In this document: positions 52,482-60,691 of the stretch, in pieces | Position numbering within the stretch: the stretch's first letter is position 1 | How the letters are laid out: every line of letters starts with the position of its first letter | Assembly: GCA_964410485.1 (NCBI GenBank) | Contig: CAYPHJ010000001.1 | Span: 56,347 to 120,346 of the forward strand | Length of the DNA stretch: 64,000 bases | Origin: CAYPHJ01 sp964410485 | Lineage (GTDB): Bacteria; Desulfobacterota; Binatia; UBA9968 | Direction of reading: 5' to 3' | Notes under the pieces: model-generated | Database searches by the model: none | Told to the model about the DNA's origin: nothing | The model's input: the letters and a program-made list of their open reading frames with translations, nothing else | Program-made: the position numbers and the translations under genes

Positions 52482-53393
52482 TTGGCTGTCAATAAGCCTC
52501 CGGCGCTCAGACCGGGTGGACGAATCGGTGTGGTGGCACTTGCCGGGTGCGTTGATGCGGACGCTTTGGCCAGAGGAATCAATGCTGTAAAAGCCGACGG
52601 ATTCGAAGTGGAGCTCGCGCCGGGTGTCCGCGCCATGAAGGGATACTTGGCCGGGGATGAGAGGCAGCGCGCAAAAGACTTAAGCGACTTCTTCATGCGT
52701 GACGATATCGATGCGGTTTTTTGTGCTCGCGGCGGATTTGGCTCCGTTCAACTCATTCCCTATTTCGTGGACGAGTGCACGAGTTGGCCGGCAAAAATCT
52801 TTGTCGGCTATAGTGACATCACCGTGTTACTGAATTGGCTCCTGCAGGCCCTCGGCATGGTAACGTTTCACGGTCCGATGGTTGCGATGGATATGGCACG
52901 AGGGTTGACGCCGCTTTCCCGGCAGCACTTGTGGGCCACTTTGACGGGGACAAAAAAACAGTGGACCGTGCAACTCTCTGAAAGTATTCGGTGCGGCAAA
53001 GCGGAAGCCGAGATGATTGGCGGATGCTTGTCGGTCCTGGTGACCACTCTGGGGACTCCTTACGAGGTGCAAACGTCGGGAAGGCTGCTATTCTTGGAAG
53101 ACGTGGGCGAAAAACCTTACCGCATCGAACGCATGCTCACGCATCTCAGGATGGCTGGAAAGTTGGATGGGCTTGCCGGGCTGGTGTTCGGCGATTTCAC
53201 CCGTTGCGAGGGGGAAGGGAGTAGGGGGGTGCGCCAGATTATCGGCGAATACTTTCATAATGCTCCCTATCCGGTAGTGATGGGGCTGCCCGCGGGACAT
53301 GGACAGGAAAACCTGTTGCTGCCGTTCGGCGTGCGGATGGCTTTGGACGGAGGCGCATCAACCTTGTCTTTGATCGAGTCTCCGGTTGCGTGA
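52482..53393 (+). CDS. ldcA: LD-carboxypeptidase (S66 family)
   Basis: A 303 aa cytosolic peptidase that removes the last D-Ala from murein tetrapeptides. Catalytic residues fit: Ser111 in VGYSDITVLLNWL, a Glu in LFLEDVGEKPYRIER (Glu206) and His273 in PAGHGQENLLLPFG. The start is TTG at 52482 with GGAG 8 bases upstream. The tripeptide product is the substrate of Mpl encoded further on, so the genes form a recycling group. Confidence 0.92.
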   Translation: MAVNKPPALRPGGRIGVVALAGCVDADALARGINAVKADGFEVELAPGVRAMKGYLAGDERQRAKDLSDFFMRDDIDAVFCARGGFGSVQLIPYFVDECTSWPAKIFVGYSDITVLLNWLLQALGMVTFHGPMVAMDMARGLTPLSRQHLWATLTGTKKQWTVQLSESIRCGKAEAEMIGGCLSVLVTTLGTPYEVQTSGRLLFLEDVGEKPYRIERMLTHLRMAGKLDGLAGLVFGDFTRCEGEGSRGVRQIIGEYFHNAPYPVVMGLPAGHGQENLLLPFGVRMALDGGASTLSLIESPVA

Positions 53394-53472
53394 TCACAAT
53401 CAGTTTCTAGTTGCCAGTTCAAGAAACCAGGAACCAGGCCGGATTATCATGTTATGCATAGATGGGAAACAC

Positions 53473-53505
53473 ACGAGACACGGGACCCGAGACTCGGGAC
53501 AGGCG
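53473..53505. repeat. Dispersed GAGAC-rich repeat, copy 4
   Basis: CACGAGACACGGGACCCGAG and ACTCGGGACAG, a short version of the repeat at 5313 and 11565. It lies directly before the serine hydrolase start, and an alternative ATG at 53462 would make it part of the protein. Confidence 0.6.
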
Positions 53506-53509
53506 ACCC

Positions 53510-54649
53510 TTGAGCGTCGATTTCGGGGCAGTAGAAAACGCCTTCCATAAGGCTTTGGAGGAGGGAGTATTCCCCGGCGCGGTTTTGCTTGTCGCGAGGG
53601 AAGGGGAGGTCCTATACGAGGAGGCCTTCGGCTCACGCTTCCAGGCTCGCGCCAACGAGCCGCTAAGGAAGGACACCATTTTCGACCTTGCTTCACTGAC
53701 CAAGCCGCTGGCGACAACGGTCGCGTTGATGTTGCTGGTGCAACAAAAGAGAATTGACCTGGAGGAACGGCTAGCGGGGCTTCTCCCGACGTTCGGCAGC
53801 TTCGGCAAGGATCGTGTGACGTTTCGCCAGCTGTTGAATCATTCCGCCGGTCTGCCTGCATGGAAGCCGTACTACGAGGAGATCATCAAGCTTGAAAAAG
53901 CCGGGAGAATCAACTTCATTTGCAGCCCGGAGGCAAAGGCTTTCGTGCTGGAGCAGATCCATCGCGAACATTTGTCGGACTTACCAGGAAGACACGCCTT
54001 ATATAGCGATTTGGGATTTATGGTTTTGGGTCAGGCCATCGAGACGATCACTGGCCAACGGCTGGATCATTTCTGCGAGCAGTGGATCTTTCGACCGTTA
54101 GGCCTGGGTTCGATGAAGTTTATAGATTTGACGCGAGTTACAACGCGCCAGAGCGGCCTCCTCCGCGGGATGATCGCGCCTACTGAACACTGTCCCTGGA
54201 GGCAAAAAATCGTCTGTGGTGAGGTGCATGACGACAATGCCTATGTCATGGGTGGCGTCGCGGGTCACGCAGGGCTGTTCTCCTCCGCCCGTGACATTCA
54301 CGCTCTCGTAGCGTGTCTCGGTCGCTGCTTGCAGGGCGGAGGTTCCTTTTTGTCGCGAGACATCCTGCGAGAGTTTCTAACCCGGGATGAAGCTGTGAAG
54401 AATTCCAGTTTCGCTCTTGGCTGGGATACGCCGTCGCCGGGAAAAACAACGAGCGGCAGTTACTTCTCCAGCCGAACCGTGGGCCACTTGGGTTTTACTG
54501 GCACCTCGATCTGGTGGGATCTCGAAAAACATTGCCACGTCGTACTGCTTTCCAACCGCGTGCATCCTTCGCGCCTGAATGAAAAGATCAAAGGTTTTCG
54601 ACCGTACATTCACGACCTTATTATGAAGGCGGTTTTTGCCAATGAATGA
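53510..54649 (+). CDS. Serine hydrolase of the beta-lactamase / class C family
   Basis: A 379 aa enzyme (395 from ATG 53462). The SxxK motif is SLTK in DLASLTKPLATT, then a Tyr in LYSDLGFMVLGQ and the third box GHLGFTG. These are the penicillin-binding-protein-like motifs of class C esterases and D-Ala peptidases. No signal peptide is seen, so a cytosolic role in peptide or ester cleavage is plausible. The TTG at 53510 is preferred since the upstream ATG reads through a dispersed repeat. It overlaps mpl by 8 bases. Confidence 0.85.
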   Translation: MSVDFGAVENAFHKALEEGVFPGAVLLVAREGEVLYEEAFGSRFQARANEPLRKDTIFDLASLTKPLATTVALMLLVQQKRIDLEERLAGLLPTFGSFGKDRVTFRQLLNHSAGLPAWKPYYEEIIKLEKAGRINFICSPEAKAFVLEQIHREHLSDLPGRHALYSDLGFMVLGQAIETITGQRLDHFCEQWIFRPLGLGSMKFIDLTRVTTRQSGLLRGMIAPTEHCPWRQKIVCGEVHDDNAYVMGGVAGHAGLFSSARDIHALVACLGRCLQGGGSFLSRDILREFLTRDEAVKNSSFALGWDTPSPGKTTSGSYFSSRTVGHLGFTGTSIWWDLEKHCHVVLLSNRVHPSRLNEKIKGFRPYIHDLIMKAVFANE

Positions 54650-56063
54650 TCTACCCGCCCCCGGTAGCCATGTTCACTTTGTCGCGATTTGCGGAGTTGG
54701 TATGGCTTCACTTGCCGGATTGCTCCAGTCCCGAGGATACCGTGTTACGGGTTCCGATCAGAATGTTTATCCTCCGATGAGCACATACCTGAACAGCATT
54801 GGGATAGAGGTCCTTGGCGGCTATAGCGAGCAGCATCTCGAGCCCCAGCCCGATCTGGTAGTCATCGGCAACGCCGTGTCCGCTGGAAACGCTGAGGCAC
54901 GGCGTGCCCTGACTTTGAACATCCCCTACATTTCGTTTCCCGAGGCTTTGGGTAAGTTTCTTATTCGGAATCGCCAGGCATTTGTCATAGCCGGGACCCA
55001 TGGCAAGACGACAACCGCTGCTCTCGCAGCCTGGGTGTTGACAAAGGCCGGTTTGGACCCAGGGTTTTTCGTTGGCGGTGTGCCGCTTAATTTCAGCGGC
55101 GGCTGGCGCGAGGGCAGAGGGGAGCATGTTGTCGTTGAGGGCGATGAGTACGACAGCGCTTTCTTCGACAAGGGGCCGAAATTTCTTCACTACCGCCCCC
55201 GGCACGTCATCCTAACCAGCATCGAATTTGATCATGCCGACATTTATCGCGACCTGGACCATCTTAAAAGCGCCTTCCGAGGGCTCGTGGCGCTGGTCCC
55301 TGCCGACGGGAAGCTCGTGGCCTGCACTGACTATGCCCCGGTGCTTGAAGTTGCCTCTGCGTGGCAGGGGCGGCTAATCACGTACGGGCAGACACCCGGC
55401 GCTCACTGGAGCGCGGCGAATATTGCAGTATCTGAAGGAAGGAGCTTCTTCGAACCCTGCTACCTTGGGAAACCGGATGGGCGATTGGAGGTTTCTCTCA
55501 TTGGGCGCCACAACGTCCAGAACGCGCTTGGTGTATATTGCATGGGACGCGAATTGGGTATCCAGCGGGAAGAGTTGGCGGAGGGCTTCGCCACATTCGC
55601 CGGCGTCAGAAGAAGACAGGAGATCAAAGGCAGCGCTCGTGGGGTTCTGGTCATCGATGATTTTGCCCATCATCCCACGGCGGTTCGAGAGACCATCGAG
55701 GCGGTACGAGCGGCTTATCCGGGACGGAGGCTTTGGGCGGTCTTTGAGCCACGCAGCAATACCAGCCGGCGCAACATTTTTGAACGTGATTACACAGAAG
55801 CGCTGGCCCGCGCCGATCGAGTTATCATGGCGGGCGTTCATCAACCCGAGAAGGTACCCGATGAGCAGCGATTGTCGGCGGACAAGGTGGTCTCGGATAT
55901 CAACGTTCTCGCGGGCGAGCGTCGCGCCGCATTCATTGATAAAGCTGCTGATATTCCAGATTATCTGGCTGAAAACGCCTCTCCTGGAGATATCGTTCTG
56001 GTCATGTCAAATGGTGCTTTCGACGGCGTGCAAGAGAAAATTCTCGGAGCGCTAGCGGGATAA
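54642..56063 (+). CDS. mpl: UDP-MurNAc:L-Ala-gamma-D-Glu-meso-DAP ligase
   Basis: A 473 aa Mur-type ligase that returns recycled murein tripeptide to UDP-MurNAc. N-terminal loop VAICGVGMASLAGLLQ, ATP loop VIAGTHGKTTTAALAAW, VEGDEYDSAFFDKGPKF and DDFAHHPTAVRETIEA are typical and separate it from MurC. It begins inside the serine hydrolase gene, so the two are coupled. The DAP in the substrate fits the DapL gene nearby. Confidence 0.93.
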   Translation: MNDLPAPGSHVHFVAICGVGMASLAGLLQSRGYRVTGSDQNVYPPMSTYLNSIGIEVLGGYSEQHLEPQPDLVVIGNAVSAGNAEARRALTLNIPYISFPEALGKFLIRNRQAFVIAGTHGKTTTAALAAWVLTKAGLDPGFFVGGVPLNFSGGWREGRGEHVVVEGDEYDSAFFDKGPKFLHYRPRHVILTSIEFDHADIYRDLDHLKSAFRGLVALVPADGKLVACTDYAPVLEVASAWQGRLITYGQTPGAHWSAANIAVSEGRSFFEPCYLGKPDGRLEVSLIGRHNVQNALGVYCMGRELGIQREELAEGFATFAGVRRRQEIKGSARGVLVIDDFAHHPTAVRETIEAVRAAYPGRRLWAVFEPRSNTSRRNIFERDYTEALARADRVIMAGVHQPEKVPDEQRLSADKVVSDINVLAGERRAAFIDKAADIPDYLAENASPGDIVLVMSNGAFDGVQEKILGALAG

Positions 56064-56291
56064 GTACCGTCTGGCGCACTCAGGGCTGCAAAAAAAATGG
56101 CCCTCCTGAGAATACGCCGATCCTTTGGCAACGTAGCTTTGACATTGCGGGTCGAGGACAAGTTCCTCACTGCCGGGTACGTTGGTAGAACCTGCCGGCG
56201 ATGAATCTTTTCTCCGCCAGGTTATCCATATGCGCAGCACCTGGAAAGCAAGGTAGATGAGAAGAATTAATATGATCAGGCGAAGTAGCAA
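56052..56291 (-). CDS. PP0621-family membrane-anchored zinc-ribbon-like protein
   Basis: A 79 aa protein: one N-terminal membrane segment (LLRLIILILLIYLAFQVLRI), a short linker and a C-terminal YHS-like metal motif (LVLDPQCQSYVAKGSAY, then HFFCSPECARRYL). This layout matches PP0621. The tail would face the cytosol or periplasm; the function is not known. It overlaps the mpl stop by 12 bases on the other strand. Confidence 0.8.
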   Translation of the reverse strand: MLLRLIILILLIYLAFQVLRIWITWRRKDSSPAGSTNVPGSEELVLDPQCQSYVAKGSAYSQEGHFFCSPECARRYLSR

Positions 56292-56329
56292 AGTCTGACA
56301 CCACCGGCTTCTTGCCGGGAACGCGCAGT

Positions 56330-56833
56330 CTACGAATGATACAGATGGATTTTCTTGTCGTCTTTCACGCTTACCAGGAGCTCTGAAATCGTGACGCCAA
56401 GCTCCGGGTGAATCACTTGCGGCGCGATCTCGCTAAGAGGAATCAGTACGAACTTGCGCTTGTGCATTTCCGGATGAGGGATCCTAATGTCTTTCTTTTT
56501 TAACACCAAAGCATCGTACAACAAAATGTCCAAGTCAATAATCCGGGCGCCCCACCGCTTTTTGCCTTTTTTGCGACCCATGGCGCGTTCTATGTTCTTA
56601 AATTTCTTCAGCAGCATGTCGGGCTTAAACTTGGTCTCGATTTCTATAGCTCCGTTGACGTACCACTCCTTAGAGTCGCCGAGCGGTTCGCTTTCATAGA
56701 GAGAAGATTCCTTGACAATCTTGGTATCAGGAAGCTTGGCGAGGCGGCTCAGGGCTTCTAGAAAATTTTCCTTCTTTTTGCCAGCATTCGAACCCACGCC
56801 GATATAGACTTGATGGGCCACAGCGTTCGCCAT
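56330..56833 (-). CDS. folK: 6-hydroxymethyl-dihydropterin pyrophosphokinase
   Basis: A 167 aa folate enzyme that transfers pyrophosphate to the pterin. YIGVGSNAGKKKENFLEAL near the start, then the HPPK signature WGARIIDLDILLYDALVL and HPEMHKRKFVLIPLSEIAPQ. Normal length. It lies 22 bases downstream of the aminotransferase gene, probably in one unit with it. Confidence 0.94.
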   Translation of the reverse strand: MANAVAHQVYIGVGSNAGKKKENFLEALSRLAKLPDTKIVKESSLYESEPLGDSKEWYVNGAIEIETKFKPDMLLKKFKNIERAMGRKKGKKRWGARIIDLDILLYDALVLKKKDIRIPHPEMHKRKFVLIPLSEIAPQVIHPELGVTISELLVSVKDDKKIHLYHS

Positions 56834-56855
56834 CGTGCCCTTGCCGGAAAGACTC

Positions 56856-58028
56856 CTATAACTTCACCTTGCGGATTCTCTCCGAAACCTCCTTGAGTCG
56901 TTGTTTGTCCACGCAAAGTGTAAAGCGCACGTATCCTTCGCCGGCATCGCCAAAGCCGTTACCGGGAGTGGTGATAACGCCGGCCTCCTCCAAGAGTTTT
57001 CCGGCGAATTCGGCGGAAGAGAACCCACGGGGAACACTGACCCAAACATAGAAAGTCGCCCGCGGTTTTTCGCATTCGAGCCCCACAGCGCGCAAGCCGT
57101 CGACCAAAACGTCGCGGCGTTCTTGATACACGTTTCTGGAAGGCTCCACGATCTGGTCGCCGTAGCGCAAAGCCTCGATGCCGGCTTCCTGAATGGCCTG
57201 AAAAAGCCCTGAGTCCAAGTTGGACTTGGCTTGTGCCAAGCCCCCGACCAGTTCGGCATTGCCGACAGCCATACCGATACGCCACCCGGTCATGTTGAAG
57301 GTTTTCGACAGCGAGTGGAACTCGATACCCAGATCTTTCGCGCCATCAATCTCGAGGAAACTTGCCGGCCGATAACCGTCATACCCCATTTCGGTGTAAG
57401 CGGCGTCATGGCAAACAATAATGTTGTGTCTGTTTGCGAATTCCACCACCCGTTTGAAAAAATCGCGGTCGGCGGCAGCTGCCGTTGGATTGTTGGGATA
57501 ATTGATCCACAGAAGCTTGGCTTGCCTGGCCACCTCGGCTGGAATCGACTCGAGATCCGGCAAAAAATGGTTCTCCTTCTTTAATGGGAGGAAATAGTTT
57601 TTGCCGCCGCTAAAAGCTGTGCCAATGTGGTAAACAGGATAACAGGGGCTGGCAATGAGCACGATGTCCCCAGGATCGACGAAAGCAACGGCCATGTTGC
57701 CGATTCCTTCCTTGGAGCCAATCAACGATACGACTTCTTTTGTCGCGTCGAGGGGGACGTTAAAGCGCTTTTTGTACCACTCCGCGACGGCCTGCCGAAA
57801 CTCGATTAACCCCGCGCTGTTGGGGTAGCGATGATTGGCCGGCTTACTGGCGCTTTCCAGCAGTTTTTCTACGATGACTGTAGGAGTTGGGATGTCGGGA
57901 TCACCAACTCCGAGGTCGATGAGATCGACACCGCGTGCCAGCGCAGCGCGTTTTTTGCGGTCTATTTCGGCGAATAAATATGGCGGTAAATCATTGATTC
58001 TTTTAGCTTTCTTTATTGCAATCGCCAA
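56856..58028 (-). CDS. dapL: LL-diaminopimelate aminotransferase (PLP)
   Basis: A 390 aa class I aminotransferase. PLP Lys in EFHSLSKTFNMTGWRIGMAV, the Asn of WINYPNNPTAAAA and the Asp/Tyr of HDAAYTEMGYDGYRP are all present. Similarity to DapL-type enzymes (IDLGVGDPDIPTP) suggests synthesis of LL-diaminopimelate directly from tetrahydrodipicolinate; aspartate transaminase is the alternative. The TTG at 58028 follows GGAGGGTG and gives the family length; a GTG at 58112 has no ribosome site. Confidence 0.8.
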   Translation of the reverse strand: MAIAIKKAKRINDLPPYLFAEIDRKKRAALARGVDLIDLGVGDPDIPTPTVIVEKLLESASKPANHRYPNSAGLIEFRQAVAEWYKKRFNVPLDATKEVVSLIGSKEGIGNMAVAFVDPGDIVLIASPCYPVYHIGTAFSGGKNYFLPLKKENHFLPDLESIPAEVARQAKLLWINYPNNPTAAAADRDFFKRVVEFANRHNIIVCHDAAYTEMGYDGYRPASFLEIDGAKDLGIEFHSLSKTFNMTGWRIGMAVGNAELVGGLAQAKSNLDSGLFQAIQEAGIEALRYGDQIVEPSRNVYQERRDVLVDGLRAVGLECEKPRATFYVWVSVPRGFSSAEFAGKLLEEAGVITTPGNGFGDAGEGYVRFTLCVDKQRLKEVSERIRKVKL

Positions 58029-58130
58029 CGGGACACCCTCCGCGTAAAAGTCGGTTGTTTGTACATGTTTTTTGACCTTTTGACAACCGCTTTTGAATAT
58101 CGCTAGTTTCACGAGAATAAGGGACCTTTG

Positions 58131-58628
58131 ATGGACATTTTGGTAGATGGGTACAACGTGATCGGCAGTGATTCAGGACTTACAGGCATGCTGGAGCAGA
58201 AAAGAAACTGGCTGGTCCAACAGCTCTCTCGCTACCAACAATTGAAGGGCTATTCTGTGACGGTCGTGTTTGATGGATGGCGTTCCGGTTCAGTTGACGA
58301 AACGGAGGAAAAGCAGCATGGGCTGACGATCGTCTATTCCCAGCGCGGAGAAAGGGCCGATGCGGTCATTATTCGCAGAGCCCGGCAGAGGGGAAGTGGG
58401 GTGGTGGTCGTCAGCTCTGATCGGGAAATTCGCACCGCCGTGCGAAGGTTCGGCGCGGTCGCCCTTTATGCTGGAGAGTTCATGAAGATGCTGGGAAGTC
58501 TCGAAGCACTGGGATTAGATGAGGAAGTGGAATCCCCGGCGCCGGGAGTTTCGAAGAAGGGAAATCCAAAAAGATTATCGAAAAATGAAAGAAAGCGGCG
58601 CGACAAGTTGAAAAAGCTAAGACCATGA
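58131..58628 (+). CDS. NYN-domain RNase-like protein (YacP family)
   Basis: A 165 aa PIN-like fold protein. Acidic residues of the NYN active site: Asp and Asn in MDILVDGYNVIGSD, Asp in VTVVFDGW, and SSDREI near residue 105. The C-terminus is strongly basic (KRLSKNERKRRDKLKKL), fit for RNA binding. Relatives (YacP/Rae1) cleave mRNA at the ribosome. ATG 58131 is next to AGGGAC. It diverges from dapL. Confidence 0.88.
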   Translation: MDILVDGYNVIGSDSGLTGMLEQKRNWLVQQLSRYQQLKGYSVTVVFDGWRSGSVDETEEKQHGLTIVYSQRGERADAVIIRRARQRGSGVVVVSSDREIRTAVRRFGAVALYAGEFMKMLGSLEALGLDEEVESPAPGVSKKGNPKRLSKNERKRRDKLKKLRP

Positions 58629-58710
58629 TTCCATGGCGTTATTCTAAACTCGTCCGGACATAAACAAAAAGCCTTTAGGCCACATCAACGCTTTCGAGTT
58701 TCCTCGCCAC

Positions 58711-58740
58711 ACGAAACGCGAGACCCGGGACCTGAGACAG
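58711..58740. repeat. Dispersed GAGAC-rich repeat, copy 5
   Basis: ACGAAACGCGAGACCCGGGA and CCTGAGACAG, the short form of the repeat. It lies between the convergent NYN and exported-protein genes. Confidence 0.6.
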
Positions 58741-58749
58741 AGCTGTCGG

Positions 58750-59433
58750 TTACCGGTTCGGTTTGCCGCTCGATTCGATGCGGCTCAATAGGCCGTTGTG
58801 GAAAATCAGCACTGCGCCGTCCGCATATATCCATTGCTCTTCGATGTTTGCTTGGGGTTTTCGGACTTTACTGCTACGAGCAGGCTGGCCAATGACTTTC
58901 CTGACCTCATGGGTTCGCATGCCAATCACCGCCTGCTTTTTGATTGCCGCTTCTTTGACGGCCATTGACCAAGGCTGCGCTTGAATCCAGGCGATGCGTT
59001 TCTCCTCTTCTTCAGCCGCGACGGTTTCCTTTCTTTTTTCGTTCGCATGCGGATCAACGCTGAAAAAAGACAGGTTGAGCTCTTCAAAGAAAGTTTCCGG
59101 CCGAATATAGCCTTGCTGTCCCGAAGCGAAGCGGAGCTTGTAATAGGGATGTTCGCTTTCTCCTTCAACCAACTCCGTAATCTCGAACGAGGTATTAGCC
59201 TCGATATCAATCGGGGCAGCGCCTGGAGCGGGCACAGCGAGGAAAGGCGGTTTGCGGCCAGCGGCAAGGTCGATCCAGTACTGCTTTCCAATCCGGCTCT
59301 CCAGAGCCTCCAATTGCCGCGGAGTGTAGTGCTGTGCAGCGAAAACCGAGGAAAAAGCAATGCCGGATAAGAGCAGCAGAGTCACCGCAGCGGTTCCGGC
59401 TGTGTGAAACGCCCTTTTCTTTGTGCTAAGCAT
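58750..59433 (-). CDS. Exported protein with SH3-like and SmpA/BamE-like parts
   Basis: A 227 aa protein. The signal peptide is at residues about 8-32 (TAAVTLLLLSGIAFSSVFA). A middle part (SFEITELVEGESEHPYYKLRF) resembles an SH3-type fold, then a charged helix (KRKETVAAEEEEKRIAWIQ) and an end like SmpA/BamE (GMRTHEVRKVIGQPARSSKV, EEQWIYADGAVLIFHNGLLS). It is probably periplasmic. ATG 59433 has GGAGGAAAT upstream. The role is unknown; an envelope function is inference. Confidence 0.7.
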   Translation of the reverse strand: MLSTKKRAFHTAGTAAVTLLLLSGIAFSSVFAAQHYTPRQLEALESRIGKQYWIDLAAGRKPPFLAVPAPGAAPIDIEANTSFEITELVEGESEHPYYKLRFASGQQGYIRPETFFEELNLSFFSVDPHANEKRKETVAAEEEEKRIAWIQAQPWSMAVKEAAIKKQAVIGMRTHEVRKVIGQPARSSKVRKPQANIEEQWIYADGAVLIFHNGLLSRIESSGKPNR

Positions 59434-59726
59434 AACCGCATTTCCTCCATATCCGCGATATCCTGTTCGTATCGTAAGGTGGAGTTGCTTCGGTTGGCTG
59501 ATCCGGATCTTTCGTGATGGAGTAATAAGTAATATTAGAATGTTCAACTACCTTGGGAAATTTTAGCTGGTGAAGGTCCTTTTGGACATAGCTTTTTTTC
59601 TATGGCTACCATGAACTTTATATATTTGACATGGGAGGCTTTTTCCGCGTACGTAATCAATCATATATAGCATCCGAGAGCCCAGACGAACTCCCGAACC
59701 GAATTAAGTCATGAAAGGCCGATCCT

Positions 59727-60569
59727 ATGATGGTCTGTCCCTATGGTAGCTCGCATTTCTTGCTGATTCTCCAGATCGATCATTCACGCATAGCGGGATT
59801 ATTGGCCGCGCACTGGGGAAATCACGAATTCACAGATCTCAAACCCTATGCTTCGATGGTTCTGGCCGCCCAGGAGCACGATAGCGGTTGGTGGGATTGG
59901 GAGATCAAACCCACCTTCAACGAGCAGGGATATCCGTCAGACTACATAGGCAGCATCAAACATCTTGGTCAGGGTGTTTGGCTCGATCTATATCGGCACG
60001 GAATAACTCGTTTGGCTGCGCGGGACCTGTATGCCGCCTATGAAGTCTCCATGCATGGGGAGGGATTGCTCACGCGGGGCATGGGACTACTGCCTACGAT
60101 GCCCGATTACACGGGCGACCCTGCCGTACAGGAGTTTATCTCTGAGCAGCAAGAATTGCGCTCGAAGTGGCTGCAGGAGTTGAGAAAAGATGAAACCTTG
60201 CGGGACGTCGCGAGCGATTCGCATCTCTGGACGAATTTCAAGCTAATGGAGGTTTTCGATCAGTTCGCTCAGTTTGTTTGCAACCGCTACCCGTTCAACA
60301 GCCAGGCAAGGAAAAACGGTCCCACAAAAACGTTGAGCAACGTCCCGGTACCGGTCGGGCCAGGAAAGCCGGATACCACTTTCTTGGTCGATGTTAAAAA
60401 TGAAACCGAAGCCATAGTGCATCCTTTCCCGTTTGACATAAACCCTTTGCGCCTCTCCTTCGAGGGACGGCTCGTGCCCAACCGCCCCTACGTTCGGCAA
60501 GAGGAATTTCTGCAAGATTTTTACAGAGCGGAGCGGGTTGCCATCAACTATACTTTGCGCGCGGCTTAA
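59727..60569 (+). CDS. DUF3891 family protein
   Basis: A 280 aa protein with the DUF3891 landmarks QIDHSRIAGLLAAHWG, AAQEHDSGWWDWEI and YEVSMHGEGLLTRGMG. The EHD pair and several conserved His suggest a metal-bound hydrolase or HD-like fold, though no reaction is known. No signal peptide. It starts 293 bases after the divergent exported-protein gene and lies 122 bases before a UbiD gene. Confidence 0.85.
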   Translation: MMVCPYGSSHFLLILQIDHSRIAGLLAAHWGNHEFTDLKPYASMVLAAQEHDSGWWDWEIKPTFNEQGYPSDYIGSIKHLGQGVWLDLYRHGITRLAARDLYAAYEVSMHGEGLLTRGMGLLPTMPDYTGDPAVQEFISEQQELRSKWLQELRKDETLRDVASDSHLWTNFKLMEVFDQFAQFVCNRYPFNSQARKNGPTKTLSNVPVPVGPGKPDTTFLVDVKNETEAIVHPFPFDINPLRLSFEGRLVPNRPYVRQEEFLQDFYRAERVAINYTLRAA

Positions 60570-60691
60570 CTAAAAACACCGATAAAGGGGAGACTATTAT
60601 GGCGCCGCCGTTCCGCCGGTAAGTTCCCTGTGGCGATGCGGGTCCCTCCAGATTTCGAACAGGGTAAGTAGCGTTTCACGGAGGCGTCAAT

